Part shown: in pieces, positions 1-8,926 of the stretch
How positions within the stretch are numbered: the first letter of the stretch is position 1
Layout: each line of letters starts with the position of its first letter
Assembly (NCBI GenBank): GCA_001770205.1
Contig: MEQL01000004.1
Location: 1 to 60,854 of the forward strand
Reading direction: 5' to 3'
Origin: Bdellovibrionales bacterium RIFOXYD12_FULL_39_22
Lineage (GTDB): Bacteria > Bdellovibrionota > Bacteriovoracia > Bacteriovoracales > Bacteriovoracaceae
Length of the DNA: 60,854 nucleotides
Position numbers and translations under genes: made by a program
Notes under the pieces: model-generated
Told to the model about the DNA's origin: nothing
What the model saw: the letters and a program-made list of their open reading frames with translations, nothing else
Databases searched by the model: none

Positions 1-363
1 CTATGGGAAGGCCTGCGGTGCGTCATAAAATGCATTTTTTTTATTTTTTTTAACTTAAAATATTATCTGTGAAAGCCTTACTGCTTAATTGCAATAAAGA
101 ACAAGGAGATTTCTATATCTCAGAATAGTAATTGTGGTGCAAGGTCTACTCTTTCCGCGATAGCTAACTGTTTAGAGGATTTATAAGTTAAGCTATGGAG
201 GATAAGTTAATGTGATCGGCTTGTGCTCGGGAACATTGGCAGATAGTGTGTAATGCTCGGAACAGCGAGCTTTTCTGAGCAAGATCAGAAGACAGAGAAT
301 GGTCTTTTTAAAAAAGAGGGCAAATGGCCAGATGACATTGTTATTAACAAGCTGATGGCACCT
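1..363. other. Intergenic left edge, no gene recognised
   Basis: No convincing gene lies here. A plus-strand frame opens at the ATG at 253 and runs antisense into the DUF4105 gene, but it has no ribosome binding site and no recognisable protein. The first 100 bases are very rich in A and T. A gene cut off by the window edge cannot be excluded. Confidence 0.4.
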
Positions 364-2250
364 CTAAAAATAGTAATTGTAAAAAACCCCATAATTTTGC
401 AACCACTTGCTCTGGTAAAGCTGTAATTCGAGCGCATTTTTGGTGGAAATACTCCAAATGATTTTTGAATCAAAATTGTTATAGGTTGAAATATCTTCTT
501 TGAGTTCTTTCATAAAATTATAATCAAAACGGGCCGAAATAAGATCATGAAATCTAAAAATTATTCCGCCGTTTACGCCGAGCCCTACCGTAAAATTACC
601 CAAGATATTTGGATCGGAATCATATGATAGTGCTGCTCGCATATAATACTGGATTATTTTCTGAGCCGATGAGGCGATACCAAGCTTACCCTCACCCGAG
701 AAATTTAAATTATTATCGCCATACCATTTATTTGATTTTAATCTGTTCCATCCGAAATCAAATTGCCAAGCGGGAGCAAGGTCAATCCATTCAAACTCTC
801 GTAAATTTTCAACTCTTAAGATAGTTAATTCATCTATAAAAATGTTATTTTTATATTGAGAATATTTTGACTTGATATTTAGTACCTCTATCGAAAATCC
901 GGCGGGGTATCCGCTCCCTTCCAATAAATTGTGAAGTGCTGGCCTTCCCTCAATTAAAAGATTTACCTCATCATTAGCGCGCTCTATTCCTACCTGGATT
1001 CTAGATGGCGAATGTCCCAAATGAGGAGGGGACGCTTTAATGTTTTCACTTGCAAGAATAGGTAAGCTCGATCTTTTTTCCATAGATTCTTTTTTTATGT
1101 ACAAGTATTTTTTTGGAACTTTTCCTTTTTTCTTATGTGTTTTATATTCAATAAGATCAATGACCACATCCAGAACCTCTGGGGATTCAACATCTGTAGG
1201 TTTTATCACTCCTTCAATTACGCCATCCACTGTCTCTAGCTGTTTGGCCTTTAATTTTTTTACCCTCTTTCTTAGTTGTGTGCCAAGTGATGGGCGATAG
1301 GAACTTTCTCTTATAGCATTTGCAGCAAATAGTTTGGCAAGGCCTTCTGCCGGAAGGGTGTAAGCAAAAAAATCATCAGTCAGGTGCCAATTTGGTTCAA
1401 CGGCCTCGAGAAAAGCAAGTAATTGATAGGCACAATTCTCTTTCAAAAAATAGTAATCAAACTTGCCAAAGTTTTTCATCTCCCATAGATGATCCAGCAT
1501 GAAATCTATTTTATCTTGTGATAAATTTAGCTCATACTCCCACAGATCGCGATCTTCAATGTAATTATAATCTTCCAGCGATTTTGCATAAGTTGAAAAT
1601 ATGAATGAGGCCGGAAAACCTCCTCCCAATCCTTTAACAACATAGTCAAAGGCGTTTGTACCTGGTGGCATTTGGGCAAAAAAACCAATGCTGTGAGCAA
1701 GTGTATCTAGCCTCAATGTCTGATATTCAATAGCGGCCACATCAAAGCGCAAAAAAAGATGGCCAAAAAAAGAAGCGGGGTTTCCTATATATTGTGCTGC
1801 ATGAACAATGGTAACGGCCCTGGCATTAACCCCGTCCTTCCATTTTTGCAAGTTCGGACATTCAATAAGGCCTAGTTTGTTTTTAGCATACATATTGATA
1901 AATTTAAATCTTGCAGGAAAGAGGCAGCGTGGATCTTCGTTATTATTCTTGCTATTAATGGGCGAAGAAAAGAGTTTTAGTGCCGCCTCCCATTCCTTTT
2001 TTGGAGTTCGCTTCTGTGGCGACAAAAAAAACTTTTCTTCAATGATATAAGTTTCGGCAGCAGTGCCATTATTGTGTTTAAAATGTAAAAGCTTTAACCA
2101 TCCCCTAGAAAGATAGGGGGAGTCTGATGCAAAAAGTGCCTGGCCAATTAGTGCCAGGCATAGATAGGTAATTATTTGCAAAGGAAAGATAAGACTAAGA
2201 TTCAACTGGAAAATTGTCACATGCTTTTGATAATTCTTTGTTTCCTTCAA
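364..2250 (-). CDS. DUF4105 (Lnb N-terminal periplasmic domain) envelope protein
   Basis: A 628-residue predicted exported protein. Residues 16-41 form a hydrophobic signal segment ending in ALFASD. The middle (about residues 130-300) carries the DUF4105/Lnb hallmarks: a HAAQYIGNPASFFGH segment, a NAFDYVVKGLGGGFPA segment and the KENCAYQLLAFLE segment. The Cys and His in these segments suggest a cysteine-peptidase-like fold, which is inference. The C-terminal 200 residues look like outer-membrane beta strands (alternating pattern, YNYYF at the end). The listed start is a TTG inside the preceding gene, with a 56-base overlap and no clear ribosome binding site. GTG at 2220 or TTG at 2205 are alternatives, and translation is probably coupled to the upstream gene. 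The family is certain; its biochemical role is not. Confidence 0.8.
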   Translation of the reverse strand: MKETKNYQKHVTIFQLNLSLIFPLQIITYLCLALIGQALFASDSPYLSRGWLKLLHFKHNNGTAAETYIIEEKFFLSPQKRTPKKEWEAALKLFSSPINSKNNNEDPRCLFPARFKFINMYAKNKLGLIECPNLQKWKDGVNARAVTIVHAAQYIGNPASFFGHLFLRFDVAAIEYQTLRLDTLAHSIGFFAQMPPGTNAFDYVVKGLGGGFPASFIFSTYAKSLEDYNYIEDRDLWEYELNLSQDKIDFMLDHLWEMKNFGKFDYYFLKENCAYQLLAFLEAVEPNWHLTDDFFAYTLPAEGLAKLFAANAIRESSYRPSLGTQLRKRVKKLKAKQLETVDGVIEGVIKPTDVESPEVLDVVIDLIEYKTHKKKGKVPKKYLYIKKESMEKRSSLPILASENIKASPPHLGHSPSRIQVGIERANDEVNLLIEGRPALHNLLEGSGYPAGFSIEVLNIKSKYSQYKNNIFIDELTILRVENLREFEWIDLAPAWQFDFGWNRLKSNKWYGDNNLNFSGEGKLGIASSAQKIIQYYMRAALSYDSDPNILGNFTVGLGVNGGIIFRFHDLISARFDYNFMKELKEDISTYNNFDSKIIWSISTKNALELQLYQSKWLQNYGVFYNYYF

Positions 2251-2776
2251 TCAGGGTGTCTACGCTAGAAGAAAAATCCCAGGCTGGCCGAGATTCATTA
2301 AAAACCTTCTTATATTTATCATGTAACTCTTGCGATAATCTTTTTGCATGACTTGCCGGGCATCCTGATAAATAAACGAGAACATCGAGATACTCTCCTT
2401 GCCCTTGCGAAGCATTTTTTCTTATACTTCCCAAATTTTCTGCAATATAAAATTCTCGCCGGAGCCATTTAGAATTAGTGGCCCATAAAGCACAATCTCC
2501 TTGGCTAGAAGACCATTGAGATGTCGATTCAGTTTGTCCGGTAGTAACTCCTGGATCTGAGGACATGGATGAACTTTCGGTTGAAGAGGCCGAGCTTGTT
2601 TTTGTTGACCCTTCTTCAGTAGAAGTTTTGGAGGATATAAACTCTATTGAAGAGTATTTTACGCTGTATTCGCGAAACCATCCTTTTTTCATCCACACAT
2701 TTTGAGCACAGGTTCTTGCGTTGAAAGCAAACGCAGCGTTAGTAAACAGTAACAAAAAAATAATCAACCCTTTCAT
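2195..2776 (-). CDS. DUF3015-like secreted protein
   Basis: A 193-residue protein with a signal peptide (MKGLIIFLLLFTNAAFAF) and a strong ribosome binding site (GAGGAG) five bases before the ATG. Residues 45-80 are a Ser/Thr/Glu low-complexity stretch. The second half has the DUF3015 pattern: an ALWATNS segment, a long helix, then GQGEYLDVLVYLSGCP. DUF3015 proteins are found in proteobacterial envelopes and their function is not known. The gene overlaps the start of the DUF4105 gene, so the two are probably co-translated. The Ser-rich insert is unusual for the family. Confidence 0.7.
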   Translation of the reverse strand: MKGLIIFLLLFTNAAFAFNARTCAQNVWMKKGWFREYSVKYSSIEFISSKTSTEEGSTKTSSASSTESSSMSSDPGVTTGQTESTSQWSSSQGDCALWATNSKWLRREFYIAENLGSIRKNASQGQGEYLDVLVYLSGCPASHAKRLSQELHDKYKKVFNESRPAWDFSSSVDTLIEGNKELSKACDNFPVES

Positions 2777-2880
2777 TTTTTCTCCTCGTTTTTAAGTTTT
2801 AAGTAAAAATAATAATTAAATTTTTTTCTTAAAAGTATAAAAGTACCAGAAGATAAATGCAAGATTGATCGTTTGCGGAT

Positions 2881-3084
2881 CTATTTTCCTTCAGCAAATG
2901 CCTGGGAGTGATCTACAAATTGAAAGGTGCGACACATGTCTACGCACTGCTGACAGTTGGTACATTTTTCGTTATTAACAATGGGGGCAGAGTATCCTAT
3001 TTGAGAAATGGCCCCCACCGGGCAATAACGAATTATTGGACAAGGATGATTTTGTGGGCAAAATTTTTCTTCTACTTTTATCAT
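2881..3084 (-). CDS. Small 4Fe-4S ferredoxin-type protein
   Basis: A 67-residue protein with two cysteine groups. The first is C9-x5-C15-x5-C21-P within CPQNHPCPIIRYCPVGA. The second is C41-x2-C44-x2-C47-x3-C51 (CTNCQQCVDMC). The opening pattern CPQNHPCP..CPVGA is typical of a small ferredoxin family in anaerobes and deltaproteobacteria-like organisms. It probably carries one or two 4Fe-4S clusters; only seven Cys sit in these two groups, so a single cluster cannot be excluded. GAGGTAGGAT precedes the ATG. It follows the thioredoxin gene by 43 bases, suggesting the two are transcribed together and may exchange electrons or share a redox partner (inference). Confidence 0.85.
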   Translation of the reverse strand: MIKVEEKFCPQNHPCPIIRYCPVGAISQIGYSAPIVNNEKCTNCQQCVDMCRTFQFVDHSQAFAEGK

Positions 3085-3127
3085 ATCCTACCTCGTTCAA
3101 AAAAAAGAATCAGAAATTGTGCCTAGT

Positions 3128-3454
3128 CTATTTGATATTATCTAATAGTTGATCCCAATACTCTTTTGGATAGGCGCCACTGGTAGAATTTATCTCTTTG
3201 CCATTACGGAAAATTTTTACAGTAGGAATACCACGAATAGAAAAGCGTCCAGCAATTTCTGGAAAATCATCAACGTTAAGTTTTGTTACTACAACATCCG
3301 AACTTCTCTCTGTGGCCACTTGTTCCATAATGGGCCCCAACATTCTACAGGGGCCACACCAGGGGGCCCAAAAATCCACAATGACAGGTTTGTCTGAATT
3401 TTTTAAAACTTCATTAAAGCTAGTTGCATCTAAAGATTTCACATTGGATTGCAT
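3128..3454 (-). CDS. trxA: Thioredoxin
   Basis: A 108-residue thioredoxin with the active-site motif W32-C-G-P-C36 in FWAPWCGPCRMLGP, the buried Asp of VIVDFWA, and the cis-proline segment GIPTVKIF. It is a cytoplasmic disulfide reductase for proteins such as ribonucleotide reductase. The start is the second ATG (3454), because GGAGG sits five bases before it; the first ATG four codons upstream lies inside that site. It sits just upstream of a small ferredoxin gene and downstream of the LuxE/LuxC operon on the same strand, 91 bases after its last gene, so readthrough from that operon is possible. Confidence 0.95.
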   Translation of the reverse strand: MQSNVKSLDATSFNEVLKNSDKPVIVDFWAPWCGPCRMLGPIMEQVATERSSDVVVTKLNVDDFPEIAGRFSIRGIPTVKIFRNGKEINSTSGAYPKEYWDQLLDNIK

Positions 3455-3545
3455 AAATACCTCCATTTGGTTAAGCTCATAAATAGTTTAGCAGATTAAC
3501 CAAGTGGCGTCAAGCGTTAGTTTTGCTATTAATTAGCTGTATTTA

Positions 3546-5090
3546 CTAAAGATTCCATCCGAGTGCTACCCCGACGGATATGGCCGAGTTTTTAATTTCA
3601 GAATTAACGATATTTTTAAAAGGTATTAGTGCCTTCTCATATTTTGCAGAAAGTTTAAAAATTTGTCCAAAGGTTACAAAAGTGTTGAGCCAGCTAACAT
3701 AATTATTTTTATCACAAACAAAGGTGCCACTATCGAGTGTACAGTACTCCGTCATAAAACTAACTCCGCCACCAATTCCTGGAACGATACTTATGTTGTT
3801 AGAAAAAAAATCAGATAATAACCAATTCACGGATAAATATTTTAAATCCTTTTTATAAACTTGGATTTCAGATACGCCATCTGTATCCGCAGCAAAGTTA
3901 AAACCGGCACCAAACTGAATTCCAGAGGGACGATGATGTATTCCTAATTCAAACTCTAACGAACCATTTTTCGCTTTGTCAGGAAAATTTACTCCGCCAA
4001 AGCGCACACCAATATTGCCATAAGTTCCATAGGTGCTTAACTCTTGGCGGCCAATTAGTTTTTTCTTAAACTTGTTTTGGCCGGTAAAATCAATCATTAT
4101 TTTTTTCTTATCACCGGCCAACAAATTAAAAGTCATATCTTTTAAAACTTTTTGATCTTTGCGAAAAATCAAATGATGTGCTCCCGGTGTAGTTGCTACT
4201 GCCATATTGGTAGTACCGACGAGTGTAGTGTCAATTAGAAATTCAATTCCTGGCGGCTCCGATATTATACGAACGGATGTTTCTTGCGTGGTCATTTTGA
4301 TCAACAATCTTTTTGTTTCTCCCGGGGAGAGAATAATTTTTTCCCGAAAACTATTCTTAAACCCTTTAAGAACTAGATAAACTTCATGATTAACTCCCGA
4401 GCTTAAATTAATGGGAGTATGAATGGCCTCTGGAGGGACTGTCACGATGTTACTTTTTGTGCCATTAAGAAAAATTGTTGCGCCAGCGGGGATTGAGGAA
4501 ATAAATAAAACGCCTTGTCCACCCTCCCTGCTGCGGAGTGCTGTCCAGAAAAGATCATCATAGTTTTTCTTTGTAAGTCGACCGGACTTAATAAATTCGT
4601 CGACAGAATTTTTTCCAAACAATAGAATCATTGTTTGCAGCCGAATGGAATTTAGAAGCGCATTTCGTTCTTTGTTAACATTTTGCAGTGGTAGTTCGAC
4701 TACTATATTTTGAGTGTATAGATCGATTAGCTTGAGAGTATATTTAAAGGAGTCTGTTTTGTGAGTAGAAGCGGCAATGTTTAGATAGAAACGGCCAATA
4801 GCTTCTAATTCGGTGGGATCATCAAAGGCCCATTTTTCACCGTAGGGTGACGATGTGCGGACTTCTACCAAAGGACTAATCTCGATAGTGTTTTTTAGTT
4901 CTCGGACAATGGCCTCTTCGTAATTGGCCAACTCTCTGGGTAAATCTGGCCTGGCGATATAAATTATAACTTCCTTTAATCCACTCTCTTCGGCAATTTC
5001 GGTTATTGTTGCCGCGTCAACTATTGATGGACGCCATAGTAAAAATATCGCTAAAAATAATTTGAAAACTAATTGCATTATCACCATCAT
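3546..5090 (-). CDS. PEGA-domain protein with outer-membrane-like C-terminus
   Basis: A 514-residue exported protein starting with a hydrophobic signal segment (QLVFKLFLAIFLLWRPSIVDA). Residues about 40-170 resemble a periplasmic domain. Two PEGA domains follow: the first begins at GVLFISSIPAGATIFLNG, the second at VRIISEPPGIEFLID. From about residue 350 to the end the sequence alternates as in beta-barrel strands (FGGVNF, FGAGFNFAADT, SVGVALGWNL). PEGA domains are usually extracytoplasmic and surface or wall associated. It is the last gene of the LuxE/LuxC-type operon, 32 bases after the adenylating enzyme, so it may display or transport the product (inference). The start is uncertain: a TTG at 5111 and ATGs at 5090, 5087 and 5078 are all in frame. 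Confidence 0.7.
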   Translation of the reverse strand: MMVIMQLVFKLFLAIFLLWRPSIVDAATITEIAEESGLKEVIIYIARPDLPRELANYEEAIVRELKNTIEISPLVEVRTSSPYGEKWAFDDPTELEAIGRFYLNIAASTHKTDSFKYTLKLIDLYTQNIVVELPLQNVNKERNALLNSIRLQTMILLFGKNSVDEFIKSGRLTKKNYDDLFWTALRSREGGQGVLFISSIPAGATIFLNGTKSNIVTVPPEAIHTPINLSSGVNHEVYLVLKGFKNSFREKIILSPGETKRLLIKMTTQETSVRIISEPPGIEFLIDTTLVGTTNMAVATTPGAHHLIFRKDQKVLKDMTFNLLAGDKKKIMIDFTGQNKFKKKLIGRQELSTYGTYGNIGVRFGGVNFPDKAKNGSLEFELGIHHRPSGIQFGAGFNFAADTDGVSEIQVYKKDLKYLSVNWLLSDFFSNNISIVPGIGGGVSFMTEYCTLDSGTFVCDKNNYVSWLNTFVTFGQIFKLSAKYEKALIPFKNIVNSEIKNSAISVGVALGWNL

Positions 5091-5122
5091 TTTTAATTTT
5101 AGGGCAACCAAGCGCCGTACGA

Positions 5123-6403
5123 TCAGAATCGTCGATCGACAACTAGTTTAACTTTACCTGTTCGCTGATTAACCGTCAAATTTTCTGGATTAACAAATTC
5201 AATTTCTAGGTGAGCAATGTTTTTCTTTTCTACCTCATTTAAATACATCGGCCTTTCTAGATAAAATATTTTTTTAAACTCACTAATAAAACTGTTTTTA
5301 TCAATTGAATAATCGCTTATAGCAAAATTTAATATTAAAACGTCAAGGCCTGCTCGGCGATCAATCACAATTTGAAAGTTGGCAATTTTTTCTTTGAATT
5401 TAAAATTGCGCAAAATCTCGGCAATATCATCACGATTAATTGTTACCGGGCCAATCCGGGCACCCTCTTCGCTTCGACCAAGTAATTGAAATTTTCGTTC
5501 CTTTTTTTGGCCAGAGGCCTCCTCTGTCCACATGGCGCAGTCTCCAACAGGATAACGAATAATAGGCATTAGCACTCTAGATAAGTTGGTATAGATGGCC
5601 CGTCCTTTCTCGTAAGGCCTTTCAATAACTTTTCCATTTTCGTCAATAATTTCCATAATTGATTCGGAAAAAACCTTATGTTCATTATTTTTACATTGCT
5701 GATCAAAAAAACCTAAATGTCCACCATCTACACTGGCATAACCAATAGAGTTTATGCGAGCACCGGGAAAGGTTTTTTGAAGAAACGCTAATTGCTCAGG
5801 AAAAAGAGACTCTCCTCCGAATAAAATTTTACTAATTAATTCAGAGGCGTGTTGAAAGCGTGTATTCCCTTGAAGAACCGTGGCCAAATTAATAAGGGAT
5901 GTAGGAACTCCTGCCAAAACGTTAATTTTAAATTCACAAATGGTGGATAGTACTTCTTCAAAAGGCATATTGCCGGCCATTGGAAAATTTAATACTGGAA
6001 AGGGCATTGCTTCAATTGATTTCATGATAAAGAGAAAAGAGGCATAAAGATTACCGGCATAAAATAGATTGGCCACCTTATCATCAGGAGATAAATTATA
6101 TCTGGCCATTCCTCGTCCAAAAATAGAGGTAAAGTCATTCCACTCTTTTTTAGTAAAAATAGAAAACTTAGGATTACCTGAAGTCCCACCACTTTTGAAA
6201 ATGATTCCAGAAGTTAGAGGGCCAGTAAGAAGACGGTTGGGGCGATCATTAGCGATGGTGTTGGCCTGCCAAAATTTTTCCTGTTCAATAATGGGCAAGC
6301 ATTCTAGCAAATTATCAGTTGATAGCGAAATATCCTTGTAAAGCTCGGCATAAAATGGAGATTTTTCCTTAGCAAGTTTAACCAATTCTCTTAGTGTGAT
6401 CAT
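5123..6403 (-). CDS. PaaK-like adenylate-forming enzyme (stand-alone)
   Basis: A 426-residue member of the phenylacetate-CoA ligase (PaaK)/LuxE-like branch of adenylate-forming enzymes. The ATP-binding loop is FKSGGTSGNPKF (residues 69-80). Further hallmarks are ILFGGESLF, the SVDGGHLGFF segment, RYPVGDCAMW (the family RxxGD motif) and the hinge GRSEEGARIG. It should activate a carboxylic acid as an acyl-adenylate for transfer to CoA or a protein thiol; the substrate cannot be read from sequence. AAAGGAA precedes the ATG. It sits 24 bases after the LuxC-PaaK fusion gene and resembles that fusion's C-terminal half, so the two may have arisen by duplication. Confidence 0.85.
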   Translation of the reverse strand: MITLRELVKLAKEKSPFYAELYKDISLSTDNLLECLPIIEQEKFWQANTIANDRPNRLLTGPLTSGIIFKSGGTSGNPKFSIFTKKEWNDFTSIFGRGMARYNLSPDDKVANLFYAGNLYASFLFIMKSIEAMPFPVLNFPMAGNMPFEEVLSTICEFKINVLAGVPTSLINLATVLQGNTRFQHASELISKILFGGESLFPEQLAFLQKTFPGARINSIGYASVDGGHLGFFDQQCKNNEHKVFSESIMEIIDENGKVIERPYEKGRAIYTNLSRVLMPIIRYPVGDCAMWTEEASGQKKERKFQLLGRSEEGARIGPVTINRDDIAEILRNFKFKEKIANFQIVIDRRAGLDVLILNFAISDYSIDKNSFISEFKKIFYLERPMYLNEVEKKNIAHLEIEFVNPENLTVNQRTGKVKLVVDRRF

Positions 6404-6427
6404 GGCCCATTCCTTTTATGGTTACCT

Positions 6428-8926
6428 CTAGCGCTTGTCTAGGACGCGTACCAATTTTTTACTGGAAGTTGCAAAAATAAAATCATTTTCAAAAGTCTTA
6501 GATATTTTTAATTCAAGACCTCTCTCTTTCTTAATTCCTTCGTATAAATCAGGATAATGTTGCAGAAGGGATTCGGCCATCTTTTCGCAGTTAAGTGGAG
6601 ATTTCTCTATCTTTAGTGTAATGAAGTCCAAATTATTTTTTTTCTCTAAAACGATTTGTAGCTTTCCTGTATATTCAGCAGTTTCTTCGAGAATTTTTTG
6701 AAACTTAGCGTAGTTATAAAAAGTTCCTCCGGCCCGAAAAACATCCCCTGTACGTCCTAATAATTGTAAACGAACAGTTTGTCGCCCACAAGGGCAATTT
6801 CCGTTTACTATTTTTACCAGATCTCCAATATCATAGCGTGAAAAAGGATTGGTCTCTCTCTCTTTGGAAGTTAATACCAAACGGCCAACTTGATCAGGGG
6901 AGACAGGAGAGTCATTTTCAATATGCAAGACCTCAAGCGCCAGTAGTTTTTGATGAATGTGATATTCATTGTCGCCACAAAATTGGCATTGAAATCCTAT
7001 TGGCCCGGCATCGACGCTACCATAACTGGCAGAACGAATGTGAGTTATCCCCAAGTGAGAGCTGATCCACTGACGCTGTTTGTTGGAAAAATGTTCGCCA
7101 CCAAAAAATATTTTTTTTATGCCGCCATATTTTTTAAACTTTTCCACATTTGATGTGAGTAATTGCCAAATATAAGTTGGCATTCCCATCAGAGTATTTA
7201 CCTCATAATCAACAATGGAGTTTGCCACCATGGCCATGTCTTCGTGAGCGGCCATGGGAAATTGTGGACACTTGATTTTCTCCAGGATGGTAAAGAAGCT
7301 CAGCAATCCACCGTAAAGTCCACCGCCATGAAATAAATTTATCACCCGATCTCTTTGAGGATCAACTCCCGCGGCAAGCAAACCGTAGGCCGCCTCTTCC
7401 ATAGAACGATTGTAGTCAGCATAGGAAAAGGTTGAAAGCGCACTTTTTCCCGAGCTGCCACCACTTTTAAAAAAAAGGTGGGCCCGATTAAAGTCATTAT
7501 TTTTTTGAAACATTTCTTTGTTCATTACCGGAGTATCGAGATGACTTGTTTGTTGGCCATTTTTATTTTCTAGTTCCGATAAGGAAAAACAATCTAGTTG
7601 AGGATTAGAAAGAGAAACTCTTTTTAAAAAACGCAATAGCGATATTTCTCCATCATGAGGTTCTGAAATATAACTATTCAGCATAGAACCAAGGGCGGTT
7701 ATCCTCGTAGCACCGGCGGCAAAAAAATATTTGGCCAGGATTTCTATTTCTTGTTGGCCGGCACTTAATCCCACTGTTTGTAAGTAGTGGCGGTGAGGAA
7801 TTAGTGTTTGAAGAATTTTGGTGCGCAAAAGTGGACGAACCCAAATAGTACGAAACAAGGGAGATGCTTTCAATGTTCCATTGTTTTCTACTAAAATTCT
7901 CCATCTTTTTTTTTCATCTTCGAGAACCATTGATTCTTTTATTAGTGACTCTAGTTTTAATAATTCAACGACGTTGGTAATTTCGGCCTGCTCTTGGAGG
8001 GAAGGCCATTCAATTTTTCCTTCGGCCTTTTTGTCTATCTCCTCATTTAAAAAATGAGAGAATGTTATGGCAAAGTCTTTAAGTTGAGCAAAGGATTCTA
8101 CTTCGGCATAGACAACTTGCGGTGAAGAGCAGGCCTGTTGATCGTCCAACAATGAGTCATAGGCCAATTGTTGCATTGTTGTTTTATCGCTCAGTTTTGA
8201 CTTTGCAATGTAGGCAAAAGAGATTTTATGTCCCCAAACTATGACTCTCGTATGAGGGTGGGCAATCTTTTTTACTTCGGTGGCAACATCATCCCCACCC
8301 CACAAGGCCACACCATCGCAAAGTTGCACTAGATGGTTAAAAGTGGTTTTGTCGCGTTGAGAAAAAGTAAGTGCATATAATTTGTGAGCAACAATATCCA
8401 GGCAAGCACGATCTAGCGTAAGCAGTTTGGAAAAAAGTGAAAGGGAGTGGGGCGCATTTTTCTCTGTTAGTTTAATAATATTAATATTTCCAGTCAGCAG
8501 GCCTTCGATGAAGGATAAAAAGGGAACATTAAGGGCATTAGAGGGGGTGATATGAAAGACAAGTCCTAAAGGCCGCCAACCTTCAAATGGCCCATTTCTC
8601 TCCAATCTAATTAAATCGTCAAATTCAGGGGCCACAAACGCACGATCTATCTTTGATTTTAAGTTAGAGCGTTGACAGAAAATAGCAACTTCTTCAAGCA
8701 ACGCACGCTGCTCTAAACTTTGATCAGACTTTCTGGCCGCGGAGGCAATTTCTTGGGAAAATCTATCGAGTAAGTCTAAGAGTGCACTTAGCGAAAAACG
8801 TTTATTTTGCAAGGAGCGCTCAGTCAAAGAGGCATAATCAAAATCTATCGCTAAATCAAAGGAGGTACGAAATTCACCAGCAATAAGATGTTTTTTTTCA
8901 TCTTTTCCATTTAATTTAAAATTCAT
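6428..8926 (-). CDS. LuxC-type acyl-CoA reductase fused to PaaK-like adenylating domain
   Basis: An 832-residue two-domain protein. Residues about 80-440 match LuxC, the acyl-CoA/acyl-protein reductase that makes fatty aldehydes. They include RPLGLVFHITPSNALNVPF, ALWGGDDV, the active-site Cys266 in QQACSSPQ, and the LuxC C-terminal segments YLQTVGLSAG and ITALGSMLNS. Residues about 465-832 are a PaaK-like adenylate-forming domain with loop FFKSGGSSGKSALS (485-498), FFGGEHF, the SVDAGPIGF segment, a CQFC pair, RYDIGDLV, CPCGRQ and GRTGDVFRAG. The fusion would place acid activation beside NADPH-dependent reduction. The gene overlaps the end of the LuxE gene by 11 bases. LuxC is normally a separate protein of about 480 residues, so this architecture is unusual. 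Confidence 0.87.
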   Translation of the reverse strand: MNFKLNGKDEKKHLIAGEFRTSFDLAIDFDYASLTERSLQNKRFSLSALLDLLDRFSQEIASAARKSDQSLEQRALLEEVAIFCQRSNLKSKIDRAFVAPEFDDLIRLERNGPFEGWRPLGLVFHITPSNALNVPFLSFIEGLLTGNINIIKLTEKNAPHSLSLFSKLLTLDRACLDIVAHKLYALTFSQRDKTTFNHLVQLCDGVALWGGDDVATEVKKIAHPHTRVIVWGHKISFAYIAKSKLSDKTTMQQLAYDSLLDDQQACSSPQVVYAEVESFAQLKDFAITFSHFLNEEIDKKAEGKIEWPSLQEQAEITNVVELLKLESLIKESMVLEDEKKRWRILVENNGTLKASPLFRTIWVRPLLRTKILQTLIPHRHYLQTVGLSAGQQEIEILAKYFFAAGATRITALGSMLNSYISEPHDGEISLLRFLKRVSLSNPQLDCFSLSELENKNGQQTSHLDTPVMNKEMFQKNNDFNRAHLFFKSGGSSGKSALSTFSYADYNRSMEEAAYGLLAAGVDPQRDRVINLFHGGGLYGGLLSFFTILEKIKCPQFPMAAHEDMAMVANSIVDYEVNTLMGMPTYIWQLLTSNVEKFKKYGGIKKIFFGGEHFSNKQRQWISSHLGITHIRSASYGSVDAGPIGFQCQFCGDNEYHIHQKLLALEVLHIENDSPVSPDQVGRLVLTSKERETNPFSRYDIGDLVKIVNGNCPCGRQTVRLQLLGRTGDVFRAGGTFYNYAKFQKILEETAEYTGKLQIVLEKKNNLDFITLKIEKSPLNCEKMAESLLQHYPDLYEGIKKERGLELKISKTFENDFIFATSSKKLVRVLDKR

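Noticed and set aside
253..438. Plus-strand ORF before the DUF4105 gene
   Set aside because: It lies partly antisense to a better supported gene and lacks a ribosome binding site and a recognisable product.
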